Shown: one piece after another, positions 1 through 14,800 of the stretch
Position numbering within the stretch: position 1 is the stretch's first letter
Layout of the letters: each line of letters begins with the position of its first letter
Source: Triops longicaudatus
Taxonomy: Eukaryota; Arthropoda; Branchiopoda; Notostraca; Triopsidae
NCBI GenBank assembly: GCA_022885665.1
Contig: JAGQDJ010000103.1
Span: 62,001 to 126,000, forward strand
Length of the DNA: 64,000 nucleotides
Direction of reading: 5' to 3'
Program-made: the position numbers and the translations under genes
The notes under the pieces: generated by a model
Seen by the model: only the letters and a program-made list of their open reading frames with translations
What the model was told of the DNA's origin: nothing
Database searches by the model: none

Positions 1-2263
1 CAAAGCAGCGGTATGTGTGAAGCTATCTTTCGTGTTATGTGTCTCTGTGTTCTGCGTGTAATTATGTGAGTCAGGGCCGGAAATGACTCGGGTGTGGTTC
101 ACGAAATACTTTGGTCACGGCGCCTAGCACGAGAGGACGGCATCATAGAGAGGACTATGCCGTCATGATGCCTGCTTGTGTTTCGTATACGTAAGTTAAA
201 TCGGAATTCAACACTTTTCATCATCCATAAAGAGAGATTGCCAAGGAACAATAGGATATAGAAAATTTTACGGTGGGAAATTTTTCATGTTTTGAATAAC
301 AGGTAATATCCTAGTTTCTATTTTAAGCTTTTATTTAGCAAAGGCGATTGAAAAAAACCGCGGTCTTGGAGTTAAGAGAGGTTATTAAACAAGTTGAAGT
401 GGATTGTCGATAAGAAGATCAGAAAGCTGTCAATCTTAGCGTCCCAGGGTTTACCTGTGTTAGGGGCTTCCAGTTCTGTAAGCCCAAGAGGCGCTGCAAG
501 TTTTTCCAAACCTGAGGTGTTTTTGTGCTTAAGGGCGGGAAATTGCCAATCAGTCCATTATCAATAACTTTTTCTGGGTTCAGATTGCTAGGGACGACGT
601 AAGATTTTTGGGTTATAGACCTCCTGCTGCGCTTTGACCATCTGTGTTAAAGGTATGGAATCTTATCTTTGGCCAAAGCACGTTGTTGGAGAACACTGAG
701 TAGCGTGTAGAGGGTGGAAAAAGAGTTGAAGACCAAGTCGAAGTGGACAAGTTTCAGTTGTAGCAACGTAATAGGAAGTGTATTTAAATCTGTCCGTTGC
801 AAACATCTCTTTCGTTTCTTGTTTTTTAAAATGTACCTGTACCTTAGTAGCTTGTCCAGGTTGAAGGAAGCTGACATCCGGCCGGATGCAAGACAAAACT
901 CAATGTAAAAGCAAGAGAGAAGGGGGATGGTTCAGACTTGTAAGGGTAAAGAGGGGGAGAAAATGAGGCTAATTAAGGTGAGGGGGATGACAAGTCTTCC
1001 GCAAGTATACCAGCGTATGTGTGATCCACCCTTGTGTTATTCGGGTAGATAATTCTTGTTCTGTCTCTTTATGTAGAAGACTGCAGTGTGGCGATTTCCG
1101 AATGTGCAAGCTTAGGGAAACACGTGAAGAATTATAATGGAGAAGGCAACAAGGCGTCTCGTCGGCAGGTGCATCGCAAGCGTCGAAGGCGTCCGAGCAT
1201 GGTTGCACACACCTATCTCAACATGTGTGTGGAACGCCGGCCCAAGACCTGGAGCACAGTGTGCGAGCTTTCGATGGCTGGTCAAAAGAGGAAAAGGAAA
1301 GGTATTTATAAAGCACTCTTAATATGGCTTGGCCGGCCAAGGAACGTTATTGTATACACACACAGGAAATGCGAGTCAAGAAAGAAACGGAAGTAAAAGT
1401 TTGGGTAGCTTTTATATCACCAAGTACTACTGTATGACGTCTAGCTTATCCATCAGTTTAATTTTGTAAGTCAACTGGGGATTGACTTTAAGGAGTATGG
1501 ATATTTTCAATTAATTGTTTGAAGTCCCAAGGCATTGACAATTTGCCAATGGCTGTATTCGGAATTTAAATCTCACTTAGAAGACCTAGGGCCCGTTATT
1601 TTGGTTCAAGACCAGTCTTAGCAGCTTTGGATACCATTGTTAAAGGAAATTGGAACCAATTACGAAAGAAAATCGAGATAAAGGAATCCAAATGAAATAT
1701 TTTATTATTTTTTTTTATTTTGTCGTTCGTTGAAAAAAAGGAATAAAGTGATACCAAAGTTAAACTGAAATTTCCCCTGCGCAGTCGCCGAGGAAAGTTC
1801 ATTCTATTCTTTGGTATGTCCTAGGTATTGAGACTGTCGTAGGCGGAAGTATTGAGGTGAAGTAGAATTCGTGAGAGACCTGGCAAAATTCTACTTTCGG
1901 CGCTCAGAGGTGCAGGCGTAACAGCACTATTTCTCTGTGTCAGTTCAGGGTGGTGAAAACGGAGGTACTGATTGGCTACAATTTTGAAGACGTTGTTTTT
2001 GGCTGAAATTACAATATGAGTTGAGATTTGCGATATTATCTAGAGGAAGGTAAAACAAATGCAAGACCTGATTTTTCTGTTATTTGTCAAGCAAATTTCA
2101 GCCTCGTATGGCAAAGCTTGATTCTCAAGTCACACTAAAGCAAGAAACATAAAGACAGCTGTGAGTGGAAATTTTTACTAAGGAATATCAACTTCAACAT
2201 GAATTTACAGACACACAATTAATAGAACTCGAAATGCCGTCGCCGAGCAATAGAATTACGGTG

Positions 2264-2296
2264 CATCTATGGTACATCTATGGTACATCTATGGTA
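2264..2296. repeat. Three perfect copies of an 11-bp unit
   Basis: The unit CATCTATGGTA is repeated exactly three times head to tail with no interruption. It is a small minisatellite with no visible gene context. Confidence 0.9.
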
Positions 2297-5200
2297 CACA
2301 CTACCACGTGTGAGATTTTCTTAATTTAGGACGGGCCAGTAAATCAAACTAAAAAATAAAAAAAAATCAGAAATGGTGACTTCTAGCTTGTGTGACTTGT
2401 AACGAACACTGAACTTCTTGATAGTCTTTGCCTAAAGGGTTTGATTTTAGATATTTAGGAACATTCTTTGTGTGTTTAAGAGTACATGTTGGAAAGTACT
2501 TTAAAAAGCTCTAAAGCTGGACAGACTTGGAGGTTTATATGATGGCACGCTTCAGAAAACCTTTCGCCGTCCAATGTCTTCAGGTGTGTTACGTGTATTA
2601 TATTGCTACTGGGATTTCAGGTGCAGGCTGTCATGGCTGGTGGCTTTAGTTCGAGAAAAAGGGCAGGAAAATGAACGACATAAGAGAAAGGAAACAAAAG
2701 TCAGAGCTATTTCCGTCCTGTAAGGTTAAGATTAGAGAAACGGATAGGGCATGTACGCAAATAAAGAAATATTCCGTTTTAAAAGCTTATAATTTTCTAC
2801 ATAGGGGTAAAGTAGTCACTATTGTTTTTATTTGGGTTGCATGTGTATTGTCAGGAAAGGTGGTTTTAGTGCTTCGTTTTACCACACAAGGCTGCCCATC
2901 CACAGCCTGAATTCGGCTTCTAACACTGATGAGTTTAGTGCGCGACAAAGGAAAACAAGCCCGACAAATCTTGGAGCTGAAGGTACCCTGTCAAAAAGCC
3001 AATCTTCATGGTCAACTAAACTATTGACTCACGTCCACGTCTCTTACCCTTAAACTGTCACTGTTACCATGTAACAAAAGCCTTTAGAAAAGCCTTTTGA
3101 CTCCTGCTGTTTTTCTTCGCTTCCAGTGTTATGTGTTCCCTTCTTTTCAATTAATTGTAGTTTGTCGGGATCACATGAAGAAGTTCTTTTCGAAGAAAAT
3201 CAATTTTCCGAGACACAAGGTTACTCTAGAAAAATCCCCTGCTCGCGTTTTGGAAATTTTACAACCTTGGTGATCACCGCAGGTGGTTTCTTTTCATTCC
3301 TAAGCGAAAAGAAACTAATATATATGAAGAGTGGAGGGTTATTGGGATTTCTTAAAGCTTCTTTTAGAAACGTGGTGCCGGTTCTTATCATGAGACCTCA
3401 AAACCGTTGATATAACCCTTGCGAAAGCCATAAGCGGTTTGATTTATTACTCCTTATGGGCTAGGAAAGCTTTATTTTCGATGTTAGGGCATCTGAGATT
3501 TTTATTGCTACGCACAAGCAAGTTTGACAGCGTCTTTTTCACCTAGAGCACATTTGGGATACAGAACAGTAGCCGGTTTTGATTTTTCCAAGCGATATAT
3601 AGATCACCTTCTCGAATAAAGCCCTGTAGCGAATTTTCACCTAACAAACACCGGGTTACCAGTTTGGTTAAAAATGAAGTAAACAGCCGTTTACAAAGTT
3701 TCTTTAAAAAGCTGAAATTCTCTTAAATCATGCGTTTTACATTTGAAATAAATTTTCGAAAGAGAACTGAGTTATCAAGGGGAGGGGTACTGCCAGGCAA
3801 AGACTCCTTACCAAGTACCTCTTGGTTCAAACGTGATAGGTCTGCGGCCAATAGACACGTCTTGAAGGTGGGCAATGAGCTACGCGGCGGTTATGACGTC
3901 GAGGAAGAGCCGCGACAGGTTGGGCACCTGTACGCCAATGGTTTAGCGGGACCTACGTAACAGGCCCTGCAGGCAAGCATTCCTAGTTAGCCTGCAGCAG
4001 AATGCTTCGCTGGCCCTTTTGCTACGACTTAAAGTGGTAAGCGTCAGGTGGGGTTTGATACAGGTGTGTATAGAGGTTGATTGCAGTAGTCCCGCTCCGG
4101 TGGTTCCCTGGAGAGAACGCTTCACTGTAGCAGAAGTCCGATCTAACCTTAAATAACGAACTTGTTGAGCTACCCAGGTTACCAAAGGTATACAGGTACC
4201 GTGCGGTGTGCTCGAGGATCAGTAGTCTGTTGATTGCTGGAGCGTTGGATGGACGTCTCATCACTTAATCCTCCATGTGTGCATCCCTAGTGCCCATACG
4301 TTCGACATCAACGGACTGAAAAGAAACTCCGTTCGAGGATATTTTGCTGTCCAGTTGCGTCAGATTCTGTGCAACTGAAGCATCATTCGTGAGACATTAG
4401 TGCAATACCGAAGTGACTTGGGAATTAGAATTCAACTTTAGCACCTACCCTGTGAAATACTCAGGCCAAAGGTGACGTTTGATGTTGGTTCTGAAGTGGA
4501 AACGTTCTCGAGTTACAGTGATAAGCTGAGGCACGTTTCGAGTCACAACCTCTGATTGCTATCGTGGATTATATCTTCACACACACACACACCAGAAATT
4601 TCCTCATTGCAGAAATTGTAAGTAATACTCTGTGCTGGAGTTTTCGAGCTCTTGTGTTTCATCCCATGTTTCCTTCCGTTTGACATTCAAGAATTTCTAG
4701 AAAGTTAATATAGCCATTGTTGCTCATAGAAAGATGAGAATGTATCGACACTTTCAAAATATGCAATTATTTTTATACAAGTATTAGATCTTTCGCGTGA
4801 TAGGAATACAAATGATCAAACGTCAGTTTACACTATTCGAATTTATAAAAAGTTGAGTAAAGAAACCGCTTATCATATTTCAAGCTAAAATTGGCTAACA
4901 TTGTTTTGGCTTAGCTGATACAGTTCTATTTGTTTCATTAGAATGAATGCAAGATCTTATAACCACACTGGTGCATTTTGAAAAAAAAAAGCATGAAGAA
5001 AAAAGTCGGGTATAAGAAATTGATTTGGGTACAAAGTGTTTACCGAAAAATGGGTGCACATTTCAAAGATGCCTTGTCGTATAGATAGCGTGCATAAGAG
5101 CTCAATTCGGGGAGTCGTTGGTGCATTCCAATAATACCAAACTACAAACTTGTCCGGTATCTGGCATGGAAAGAAGGCAAAAAGAACATTTTTGGGATCG

Positions 5201-7563
5201 TTGGAGCATTTTTTGTTTTTACTAAACACTACTTGCTAAGCCGCATCCTCCTCACATCTTAAGAAATTATGGGTGGCCTTTGACGACCACACACGTAAGC
5301 GTAACCTGTGCAAGACGTCGGCAACCATCGGTTTTGTCTTTCCTTTGAAAAGGAAAATAGCATTCCCTCGCTGATTGACTAACAAGGTGTCCTAAAAAGT
5401 CGCTCATGTTTCCCCAAAAAAATGGAGCGATAGCACCTTAACCTGTTCGGGGCTTTTTGCTTCTTGAGATACAGAAGTTACACTTTGACAGATGGACTAC
5501 ATTTAGTACAGCAAACATTTCCTTACAGTATGCCTGAGTTAAAGTGTGTGTCTCTTGTGTAATCTTTATGTTAAAAAGTCGTAAAAAAACACTGAGAATA
5601 GAGTTATTAGACCTCGCGTACGATGTTGCAAAAGTCAGATAATAATTTCAGCCAAGTCATCTACACATGTTTCACCTTAGGCAAATAAGCGTACAACTGT
5701 CAGTCATAAACTAAGGAAAGTTGAAGTGAAGACGAAATTAAACCACTCGTTGCATTTCCTATTCTGAAGACTACAAAGTAGTATTCAGTTTATTACAGAA
5801 TTTGCTACCATTTCGAATTATTAAGACACGCTGAAAATAAAACTACTCTACACCCATGTATTTGTAAATACCGCTTTTTAAGACAAGCATACATGTTAGA
5901 CAAAGTTCCAAATCGCTTCTAGCTTACATATTGTGCTTCTGAAGCGCTGAGCATGAGCTGTGAATTTATTTTCATAAACACCGACATTGCTTTTCGTTGT
6001 TCAGTCCTACTTCTGCTGAAAGGTTCGCTTCCATCCACCTAGCCAGATGCTTGACGATGCTGACATTCGAACGCGTTCGATTTCGGCCATGTTTCCATCG
6101 AAAGAGTGCCAAAGGCCCCCTAGCATCTACAGACAGCTTGCAATTTGGATCACATGTCGGCTGCGAGTGTTAATTTCCGGATTAGCCTTTCCATGCGAAG
6201 CAGTTTTCTCTCTTACAGTTCTTCCTCTCGCTTTAAGCATACACATAAACACACATTGAAGCAAAAGAGTCGAAAGCTGTGGGGGATTATATACCTGGTA
6301 GTAGAATGGTATAGGTAATTTGGGTAAATTGCCGTATTATTGGGGAACCCCTTTTAGCGTGTGTAAATGGTTATAGCCGTCAGCTTCAACACATTATATA
6401 CACACACAGACACGGACAAAAACACCGAAAAAGCTTTCCTTTCCTTGTAGAGCTCCTCGACTTTTTCGTTAACACTATTTTAGATGCCTGGGCTCCTTTA
6501 CCTGCTTCCTTGGTTCCTTCTTACCCGCTGAGGCTTGAGCCGGGCGATAACGCGTCATTATAAAACGTTCGGTAAAGATTGAACCGGACCGAAGAATTGG
6601 GGCTAAAAGAAGAGTAGTGCAATTTTCTGCAGCTTAGGGTAATATTGACGAGACAGGTTTGAGGGATCTTTCACCAGCCCTTACCATCTGACAATGTAGA
6701 CCAAACTTGAACCCTGGAGCTCTTTCAAGGACTCCATATGCTCTCTGCTGCCCCTTTTTTCTACCTCTCCGCTGGACTTTCCTGAACGTGATGCCGCCGT
6801 TGCCGTACTGTTGTCGCGCAACACTTCTCAAAATATCTCCCAAAAGTGTAAGAGGATTGACCTTAAAGCAGTTCGTGTGTTCAAGCTGGCAGAAGAAACG
6901 CGAAAGTTTTGGGGAATCGAATGAAGTGCGAGCATTTGTTTTCAGATGATTTTTGTCACTTGCTGGGTTTGTTTTTGACGCTGGAGGCCCGGTGAGTTCA
7001 CGCCCTCTCACGGATTGAAATCACCTGCGCACTCAGTTCCCGAAAAGACGGACTTAAATTGGCTGTGACAGTTTTTGTTCACATCCGGGGAACTTAGACA
7101 TCTCGCGCTTTTTGTACGACTGTCCTGTACACCGTCTTGGCGTTCTCGTTAAAAGATCAGAAGGGAAACCGTTTTAATGGAGCGAAAACTCTTTGTCCTA
7201 ACCGTACCGTGCAATTGCATAACTTGGATGTTGGCTTACCTAAAAAATACCAACTTTGTTTGTGCCGTTGCAAAACGACCACGCTGATGGTTCTTTTCAT
7301 TTACTTGACATGATGTTGAGGAGGAAAACGATGAACTCAACGATGAGCCGACACAAGTGGGGAAATTAGACGCGCAGGTTTTTGCTCAACAGTCACCAAC
7401 AACAGCCCTGCACGGCGGTCCTTTTTACCTCGTTGTCTCATTTTCGCTTTTTTCGTTGTCGCTTTCGAGAAAAGAGGTCTCCCCAAAATACACGGCACAC
7501 CGTAAATGCATTCTGCGAGGGCTTGTCGCGTTTGGGCTTAAACCAACAAAAAACTTTTTTCAA

Positions 7564-7566
<3 letters not shown>

Positions 7567-7599
<33 letters not shown>
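7567..7599. repeat. Poly-T tract, 33 bases
   Basis: An uninterrupted run of 33 T. It could be the reverse complement of a retroposon poly-A tail, but I see no recognisable element body beside it. Confidence 0.9.
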
Positions 7600-7600
<1 letters not shown>

Positions 7601-8581
7601 GTGGACATGGTCCTGCTGGTAGTGAGCTCTGTCCTTTCCCGTAATTCCTACTGCAAGAAAAAGAAACCGAAACTCTCAGAAAGAAAGCGACATAAAGATG
7701 CTACTGTCTTATAAGACCACTTATCTTGCATGATGAGTAGCATTTCTTGTAGGACTAATTTAAGAGTGGACTTGCATATTTAATTATCCCTGCGTTACTG
7801 TACTGTCACAACTTAATTGTACTTCTCCAGTGCAGATTACTGAATGTTTTTCTACAGTTAATGTTTTCGCCAATATGCATCATAAGCTTCTAACCGCTGT
7901 CAAAGTATCTCAGCACGTAGGGCATTCACACAAGGAACCATCTGGTAATTTGTCCGTAGGACTGGGTATAAGAACACGACCCGAGGAATGCAAATAAATG
8001 AATGAGAAATACAAATATCACTATAGCTCTGGGATTTATTGCTTTGCATCATTTTCCAGCTAGAATTCTCCTTGGAGTTTTATTACAACTGGCCTCTGTT
8101 ATTAGGAAATCCTAGTGCTTGAAACCACGCCAGCCAGATTCTATATGCGCTTGGTAACACCTTTCAGATTTTTATGGCTGACCTGCTAAGGTGCTCTATA
8201 GTCCTTAAATACACGTCTTTAAGTACCCGAGTTGATTTTTTTGTGCTCTTCTGTTCCCCAGACCCTTTTTTTAGAAGTCCAGCTTAGCCCACATTCGAGA
8301 AGCACTGGAGGCATTCCCGTTAGTGGTTATCGAGGTGCGCAAAAAAAGGCTCGAAATTCGGCGGAAGCCAAAAGGTTTACGATGTCCACGTGTTTTGAAA
8401 GGGAACGACTAGACGATTGCGCTTTTTATCGTTCGCGCTGCTGGCTCATTAGGCCCTTTTTTATAATGTTAGGAGAAGACAACTTGTGCTAACATTTCAT
8501 ATAATCTTTGGAAATTCCTTGGGGAAATGCCATTTGATAAGATTTTTACAAATGTATTGGTGGCTATTTTTTTTTTCTCAG

Positions 8582-8883
8582 GACTTGGTAGATTAGCAGC
8601 TGCACGGCTTTTGCCCCATCTGCATCCTTGGCCAAATTGTCGAGTTTACCTGCGCCCGGAAAAGCATCCACAAGAGGCGGAAGTGGGAACGCTGTGTCTC
8701 AACTATATCCGTCCGCTCTACGTCTCGTACAGAGTGACCACGTAGAAATTGTCCCTGGCAACCCCATTCCCTGCTCTCCTATGATCACTATGGATGTGAA
8801 CGGGCCCCATCACCCTGCACAGGTGTCAATGGGCCATCAGACGTCGCTAATGCACGGCATGCAAGAGGAGCCGAAAAAGAAAC
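8582..8883 (+). CDS. Pax2/5/8: Pax2/5/8 distal first coding exon (5'UTR plus N-terminus)
   Basis: The exon begins after a T-rich tract ending in CTCAG at 8581, so an upstream noncoding exon is likely. No ATG occurs from 8582 to 8780. The first ATG is 8781 (reading MITMDVNG) with a second in-frame ATG at 8790 (MDVNG). The coding part runs 34 codons plus one base and ends at a consensus donor, C|GTAAGT, at 8883. That phase-1 end fits both paired-domain exons 16 kb downstream. The last codons encode EEPKKK, and the split codon completes as Arg, giving a basic cluster PKKKR resembling a monopartite nuclear localisation signal. The residues themselves are not a conserved domain, so assignment to Pax rests on phase, strand and position. 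Confidence 0.6.
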
Positions 8884-11800
8884 GTAAGTTGCTCTCTTTA
8901 TATTTTTTATGCCTACTGAGAGCGTTTTCGGCCCATTTTATATTATTGCAGCAATTTAGAGGAGAAACTGTAGGCTTGGCAATTTTTCCGGCGTTTAAAA
9001 TCTAGTACTTTCTTTGAAGTAACAAGTCGGAAAATCCTTTAAAGAACTGTTGGAAAAGTTTTGGTGGCCATGATAAATTGAGGTCTGGAGTCTGTACTTC
9101 GGTTTGCTTTTCGCTATGTGCCATCTGTTGTATTAGACCAGGCTCGTTTCTGTCTCTCTTTTTCTTTCTTTCTCCCTTTCTCTCTGCCTCGCACTCGCAT
9201 TTACCTTGGGTTGAGAGGCGAGTTTCGGAGCATTGGGACAACCAGCCAGGCTTGTGAGGTAGTAAGACTTGCAGGTAGATTTGACAGAAGGGAAGAGAGT
9301 TTGGAGGAGTAGTTAGCAGCCAAGTGCAAGACTGACGACCGGGAAGAGGAAGAAGGATGTGTCAGGAAAAGCATTATAGAAAAATTAGGAAGCATTTTGT
9401 TAGTCACATGCTTCGTTAACTTCCTGTACTAACAGTTCTTCCCACTATCAACTCATAAAGGGGAGCTTCTTACCTCCAGGCGCTACGTTCATCCCATGTG
9501 TGTCACTTGTCATCTCCCTTATCAGTTCTTTTGCCTTTCGTAATATGACAGAGACTCAAAACTTGCATGATCACTTGTCACAGTTTCAGCGTGTAAGAAC
9601 AAAAAGAAACTATACTGGTTTACATCTTTTGAAAAAAAAAGGCAAGTGGCGGGAGAAAACACTTGTATTCGTCGTCGTCCTGTTAATGGTTTATAAATGA
9701 TTGAAACGCACTAAAAGGATTTTAGATTGCTCCGTCAAAACATTCCTGACTGGCGTTGTGAAATAGAGAATGTGTCGCACATGGCTTTTTTCTGTGGGTT
9801 GGTAGTGTGAAGGTTTTGTTTATGCTTGGTCCGTGCCGGGCAATAAAATTTATTAGACTTGCGAAATACCCTGAAATGCCACACTAGATTGTGTACAGCA
9901 GTGATTAGAGAAAGTGACCTGTTCAGAAATGCGTCGCAAAAGAAATAAAATTTCTATTAAAAGTGCAGCGAAAGGATTTTCTTATTTGTTCAATATAGCT
10001 TTATAGTCACTTTTGTCCTAATAGCCGTGCAGAATAAGACATCGAAGTATAATATTGTAGGCAGTGAGGAATTTCTTGGTAGGCCTAGTCGGAGCCGTGT
10101 ACAAATCTTGCAATTTTGCTGTAGTACAGTAGACGAGTTCCAACTTTCGATTTATAGCAGCGTACCCATCGACTCCGTAACTGTTAGCGTTCGGGTTGTA
10201 TTGTTGGTTTACCTCAATTCACTATTCAGTTATGGTATAATGGAAGAGTTTCTTTGGTTTTTCTTTGTTGCAATGCATTAAGGCTCCAATTGTCCGCTAG
10301 CGTACCGTTACGTGAGCACAGACATGCTATCTTTTACCAGTTCGAAAATCGTTTCTTTCGGACGTCGCCATTCATCCAAATTAGCGTGTATCTCAAGTGT
10401 AACTATAGGGGTGAGGTAAAAAAGCGTCAATTTTCCTAGGTTACCGGATGTCCTGTTACCTGTTCGGTAGTATTCGCGACGCTCTTCTTCAGGTTCCTCC
10501 TCTTCTTCCCCTTTTATTGTTTGCTTTTTTGCTATCACACAAAATCAAAACATTTGAGTGGAGGAGCGACGGCCTTCTTTAACTACGTTGAACCCATTGC
10601 ACTTCTGAGTTTCCTCCCCCGCAATGGCCAGTTCTTTTTTAGAGAGGTTATCAGTGCCACCGATTGTAAGAACAAATCCTGAATGGGAAGAACCTAGAGG
10701 TTTCTCGCTTCCGCGAAAGCCTTTTTTATAGAGCCCCTTTTTGCATCACCGGATGAGCTATTTTCCAGACATTTTTTTTCAGCATCCCCCGCACTTATAA
10801 AAATTTAATCAATGGGAAGATCAGGAGGTCTTTTCTTATGTTGCCCTTGTTTTTGTTCCGATTTCGAGTGAACTTTTGTCTTGTGTGTTTATCGCTTTGT
10901 GTTGTCACCGGAAGCGGTCAGTTGTAGCGTTCACTTGCTTTGCTCACTGAACTGGTAGGACAGCCTGCAGGGTACTAACTCTGAAACTGAATACTTTTCT
11001 CGAAAAGATTAAGACTGAAATATCTCTAATAAGAAACTGGGGATTTTGAACCCGCGTTTCCTCTTTCTAACTGAATTATGGACACGGCGTTCCAAGTACC
11101 TGAATTGTCTCCAGTGCAGCTAAAATAGGCTCGGATGCATTGAATGAGTGTTTCATTGAACGTTGCAAGCATTGTCTCCCAAACTGAGACGTATATTGCC
11201 ATCCACCTTTGGCTGGTCTAAAATTCACTGTTGTTAGTAAAAGTAATTGGGCAGTGCACAAAAGGGAGGGAAATTGTTCAAAAAAACAGACTTTGTACTT
11301 CTTTCTCGGGCATTACAGAGACGTGACACTCAGTTTCAAACGGAAGTTGCTGGTAATCAGTACAAAAAGAGTGTTAAGAGAGCAAGTCCTTTTTTGGGAT
11401 TGGAAAAAGAACTAGAAAGCGATTTTTGAGTCAGTCTGGAAAACTAAATGCTTTGATGTTAAGGACCCAAAAGCTGGCTTGAATTATTTGTATAACAACT
11501 TTTGAATTCTGGGCTTGAGACCTCATGCTTGTTTGGGGAATTATAGCCTTTTATTTTACGTGTCACTACTTAGGAGGGTTTGTCGAGTCCAGATTGTTTA
11601 GAGCTGAAGTACCTTTTAGCAGTAGTTAGGCCTTTTAAGGGATGCTGTACACATCGTTTCTTCAGTGAAGGGATAAGAGCGACTTGGACCACGAGATTAA
11701 ATATCTCAAGGCGACGAAAAGAAGCCAGTGAAAAAATGCGACGATAAGTTGTTTAATGGATAGAAAATGCGGAATAAAAAGTGAAGGCGCCAAGTTCTCA

Positions 11801-14800
11801 ATCAGGCTGGCGTTACGCTTTTTTTTCCAATCCTTTTCTTAGGGGCTTTTTCGTTGTACTCAAATAATTCCATGAAGGTAAGATATAGACTATAGGCGCA
11901 TTCTAGAATGGTTGAAAGGACTTACCTGCTCCTCCCCCCCTCGGAAATCTCTCACCTTCCGCTGGCTTCTGGGCTTGTCTCCCCCTTTTCTACGTGAATG
12001 ACACATAACACTTAAAAAGAAGGTGCCATGAGAAAACTTGTTGGCTTTATTGAAACCATGACTGGGAAGAATCTCTAGAAGTCGACAATATTTAACCCGT
12101 CTTGGAAACCTGAGAAGATCAAGAGCGGTGATTATTTTTAAAAAGTTTTTAGCAGTAGCAACATCTACTTTCGCCATAAAACGGTGGTGCGAATTTTCGA
12201 TTGCGCCGTTGACTTTTGATAGATGTTTCGACATGGTTTTATTCAAAAATACACGCGAAATCTATGATCTTTTGTTCCTGGCCTTGTTATGCTTTCCCGT
12301 TATATCGTCTAGCGGTAGTACTATTAGGAATGGCGAACCTTACAATAGCGCTGCGCGACATTTGGCGGAATTGTTTCCGAACCTGCAACATTCCGTAATC
12401 AGTCTCTGGCGGTAATGGGCGCGGATAATTGCATTTTTCATTTAACCCCACAGAAGTCTTTTGTGTGGACAGAATTTTAGGCAAAGAAGTCCTCTAGTTT
12501 GATGCAAAGTTTCAAAAGCTAAAGGCATGAGAATTAGGTTAGCTGCTTTTTCGCGATAGAGCCACTTTCGCAGAGTGCATTGTGGTATTGACAGGGTAGT
12601 AAAATGAGAAAAAAGTTCAACGCTTTGTTACTTTTGTTCGCCAGAATAAGATTTTTTATCAGTTCATTACACAATAATTTCTATTTATGAATTTTCAGTA
12701 AATAACTGAAATGAATATTTTTTTTTCATAAAATTCAGTAGTTCGGAAATAGATCTAGCGTTCCTTAACGAATTCGTTTACGATTCTCACTTTTGACTAA
12801 TTAATACATAAAATTGTAAAAAACTACCCGTTGGAACCCATAATTCAATAGGCTCCTGAGAAAGTCTTGATGTATACATTGGGGGATTGTGTTCGTAGAA
12901 AGTTTCCGTCCACTGCATATAAACTCCGCCAGTGTTTCAAAGAAAGTTATAGTCATAAAACGAATACTCATGTGTTCAGGATTACCGAGAAGAATTCTTG
13001 TAAGCTTTTGTAAAGGCGAGCTCAGTAAAAATGGTTAAGGAAAAATCAACATTTCTATTAAAGGGAGAATTGAGAATGTGTCGAGAACAAAGGACGGCAA
13101 GAGGGAAAGTTGGTGCAAATTGCGGGTGTGATATTGTAAAAAGAAGGCCAAGTTCACGGGGTATATGCTCGGTGTTACAGCTTATGTCTGTTATAGAATT
13201 GTACCTGTTTTCCCCTTCATATCAAAGCATCTCGCAGGGTAAAGCGTGTGCAATCAACTAGGGAATCAAGCAGGTATATTAGACCAGATTTCCCCCCAAA
13301 GGTTCCGCTGCCTGTTCGGCGTGAGCTTCACAGCCTCCTGATAGGCATCAAAACCTGACACTGCATACATTACGACCCTAAACCAATGTTTGGCATCAGC
13401 TTGATGCTTGTTGCACCTTGGCTGACCGAGATGAATCAGGACCGGCCCCATCTACCTCCAACTTGTGCCATGAAATACTGATATCAAAACCTGGTCAAAC
13501 ACGCCTCATAATGTTTGCCAAAGGGACCATTGCTTATGTCTTCCTTTGCCCCCACAATAAAAAGAAGACTTAATCTCTACCTTTTGAAACCCAAGTTACC
13601 CTAGCAGATTGCCATCCAATACTTCATATTTTAGTGCATCAAAGCGCAAAACGAACCAGTTTTTATTTTGCCTTTTTTCCCTCTGTCGAGCGAGGTGCTT
13701 TGTTCAGGTTTTAAATCGAAGAGCTTATTAAGCAGATAAGGCAAACGTGGGATGTGGATGACTCTTGACCTGAAGCACGCGCGGAGCAAAAAAGCACCAA
13801 AATTGACCAGTTCTTATCCTCGTTTTCTCAGCGCTATTAATTTTCGGTCCCCTTTTTACACAGACCGGATCTTCTTTTTTATTTTGGTTACGTTAGCGAG
13901 TGTAAGTGAGGACTCACACAATTCGTGCCCAAAAAAGAAAGAGCCCGGTCGCCCATGGCATCTCCCAAAAGTTTCTTGCTGCCTTTTAGTTAGAAACGCT
14001 CTCCGAGAGTTATCAACGTGGTGACATGATTTTTTTGTTGTGGGTTCAGTTGTAGGTACTAGTGCAGGTTCTGGCTGACATGGCGCGATGGGAGAACAGT
14101 AGTGCTTTAGGTGTACAAGGAAGAGAAATTTTTGCATTCGAGAAAAAAAGAAAACGAGAAAGGAGGCCTTGAACTGAGCATTTATCCCAGTGTTGAAGCG
14201 TATAGTAGCTTATGTATGATCGCGGACGTGCCAAGCTTTAAATTTGCTATGTTTCCTATGACTTTTATGAACCCAAGTAACATGTATGAACTTTTCGAGC
14301 GGCTTTTTCCACCATTTGGTTAAGCGATATAAAACATGCCAAGGACCACGGAATCTGCAAGTTATCTCTGACTGTTTAGCTCTCCGTCCAGTTTGTGAGA
14401 AAGGAGCTTGTAGCTACTATAGTACTTCCTACTGTGTGAATTAATGTGCCTTGAGGGGCCATCCTGATTGCAGCTCCAGTACCCTTTCAGTTTGTCACGA
14501 TGGAGATTTACAGATGTGCCTGCCCTAAGACATGGCTATCCGACTTGGATTATTCGCCCAGATTGCTCTGAACTCCTACGAAAGTTTTGTCACTTTGAAA
14601 CACTTTGCCGGTAACCCGCTTACCGGTTGTTATTTTGTAGTTGCAATTATTGGTTGTGTCTTTGCGAGGATGGACAAGCTTCTTCACTTTCAAAAACAAT
14701 GGGAGTACGAATTAAGCGTTTAAGGTGAGCTCGCTGGCCTCGGGGTTAGCAATTCTCCGGGTTGGGAGCAAGCTAATGAACAGCTTTGCCCTGCCATAAC

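Larger units (their letters stand above)
1..8581. other. Gene-poor 5' flank of the Pax gene
   Basis: I recognise no conserved protein, tRNA or rRNA here on either strand; open frames are short, mostly lack an ATG and show no family motif. The stretch probably holds distal regulatory DNA and possibly noncoding 5' exon(s) of the Pax gene, because the next exon is preceded by a strong splice acceptor at 8581. Visible structure is limited to a three-copy 11-bp repeat, a (CA)n run near 4579 and a 33-base T tract at 7567. Confidence 0.6.

Noticed and set aside
1602..1612. GGTTCAAGACC as a tRNA B box
   Set aside because: No convincing A box or cloverleaf upstream.
6634..7011. 125-codon minus-strand frame upstream of Pax
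   Set aside because: Overlapped by an 80-codon frame on plus, no recognisable motif, no gene context.
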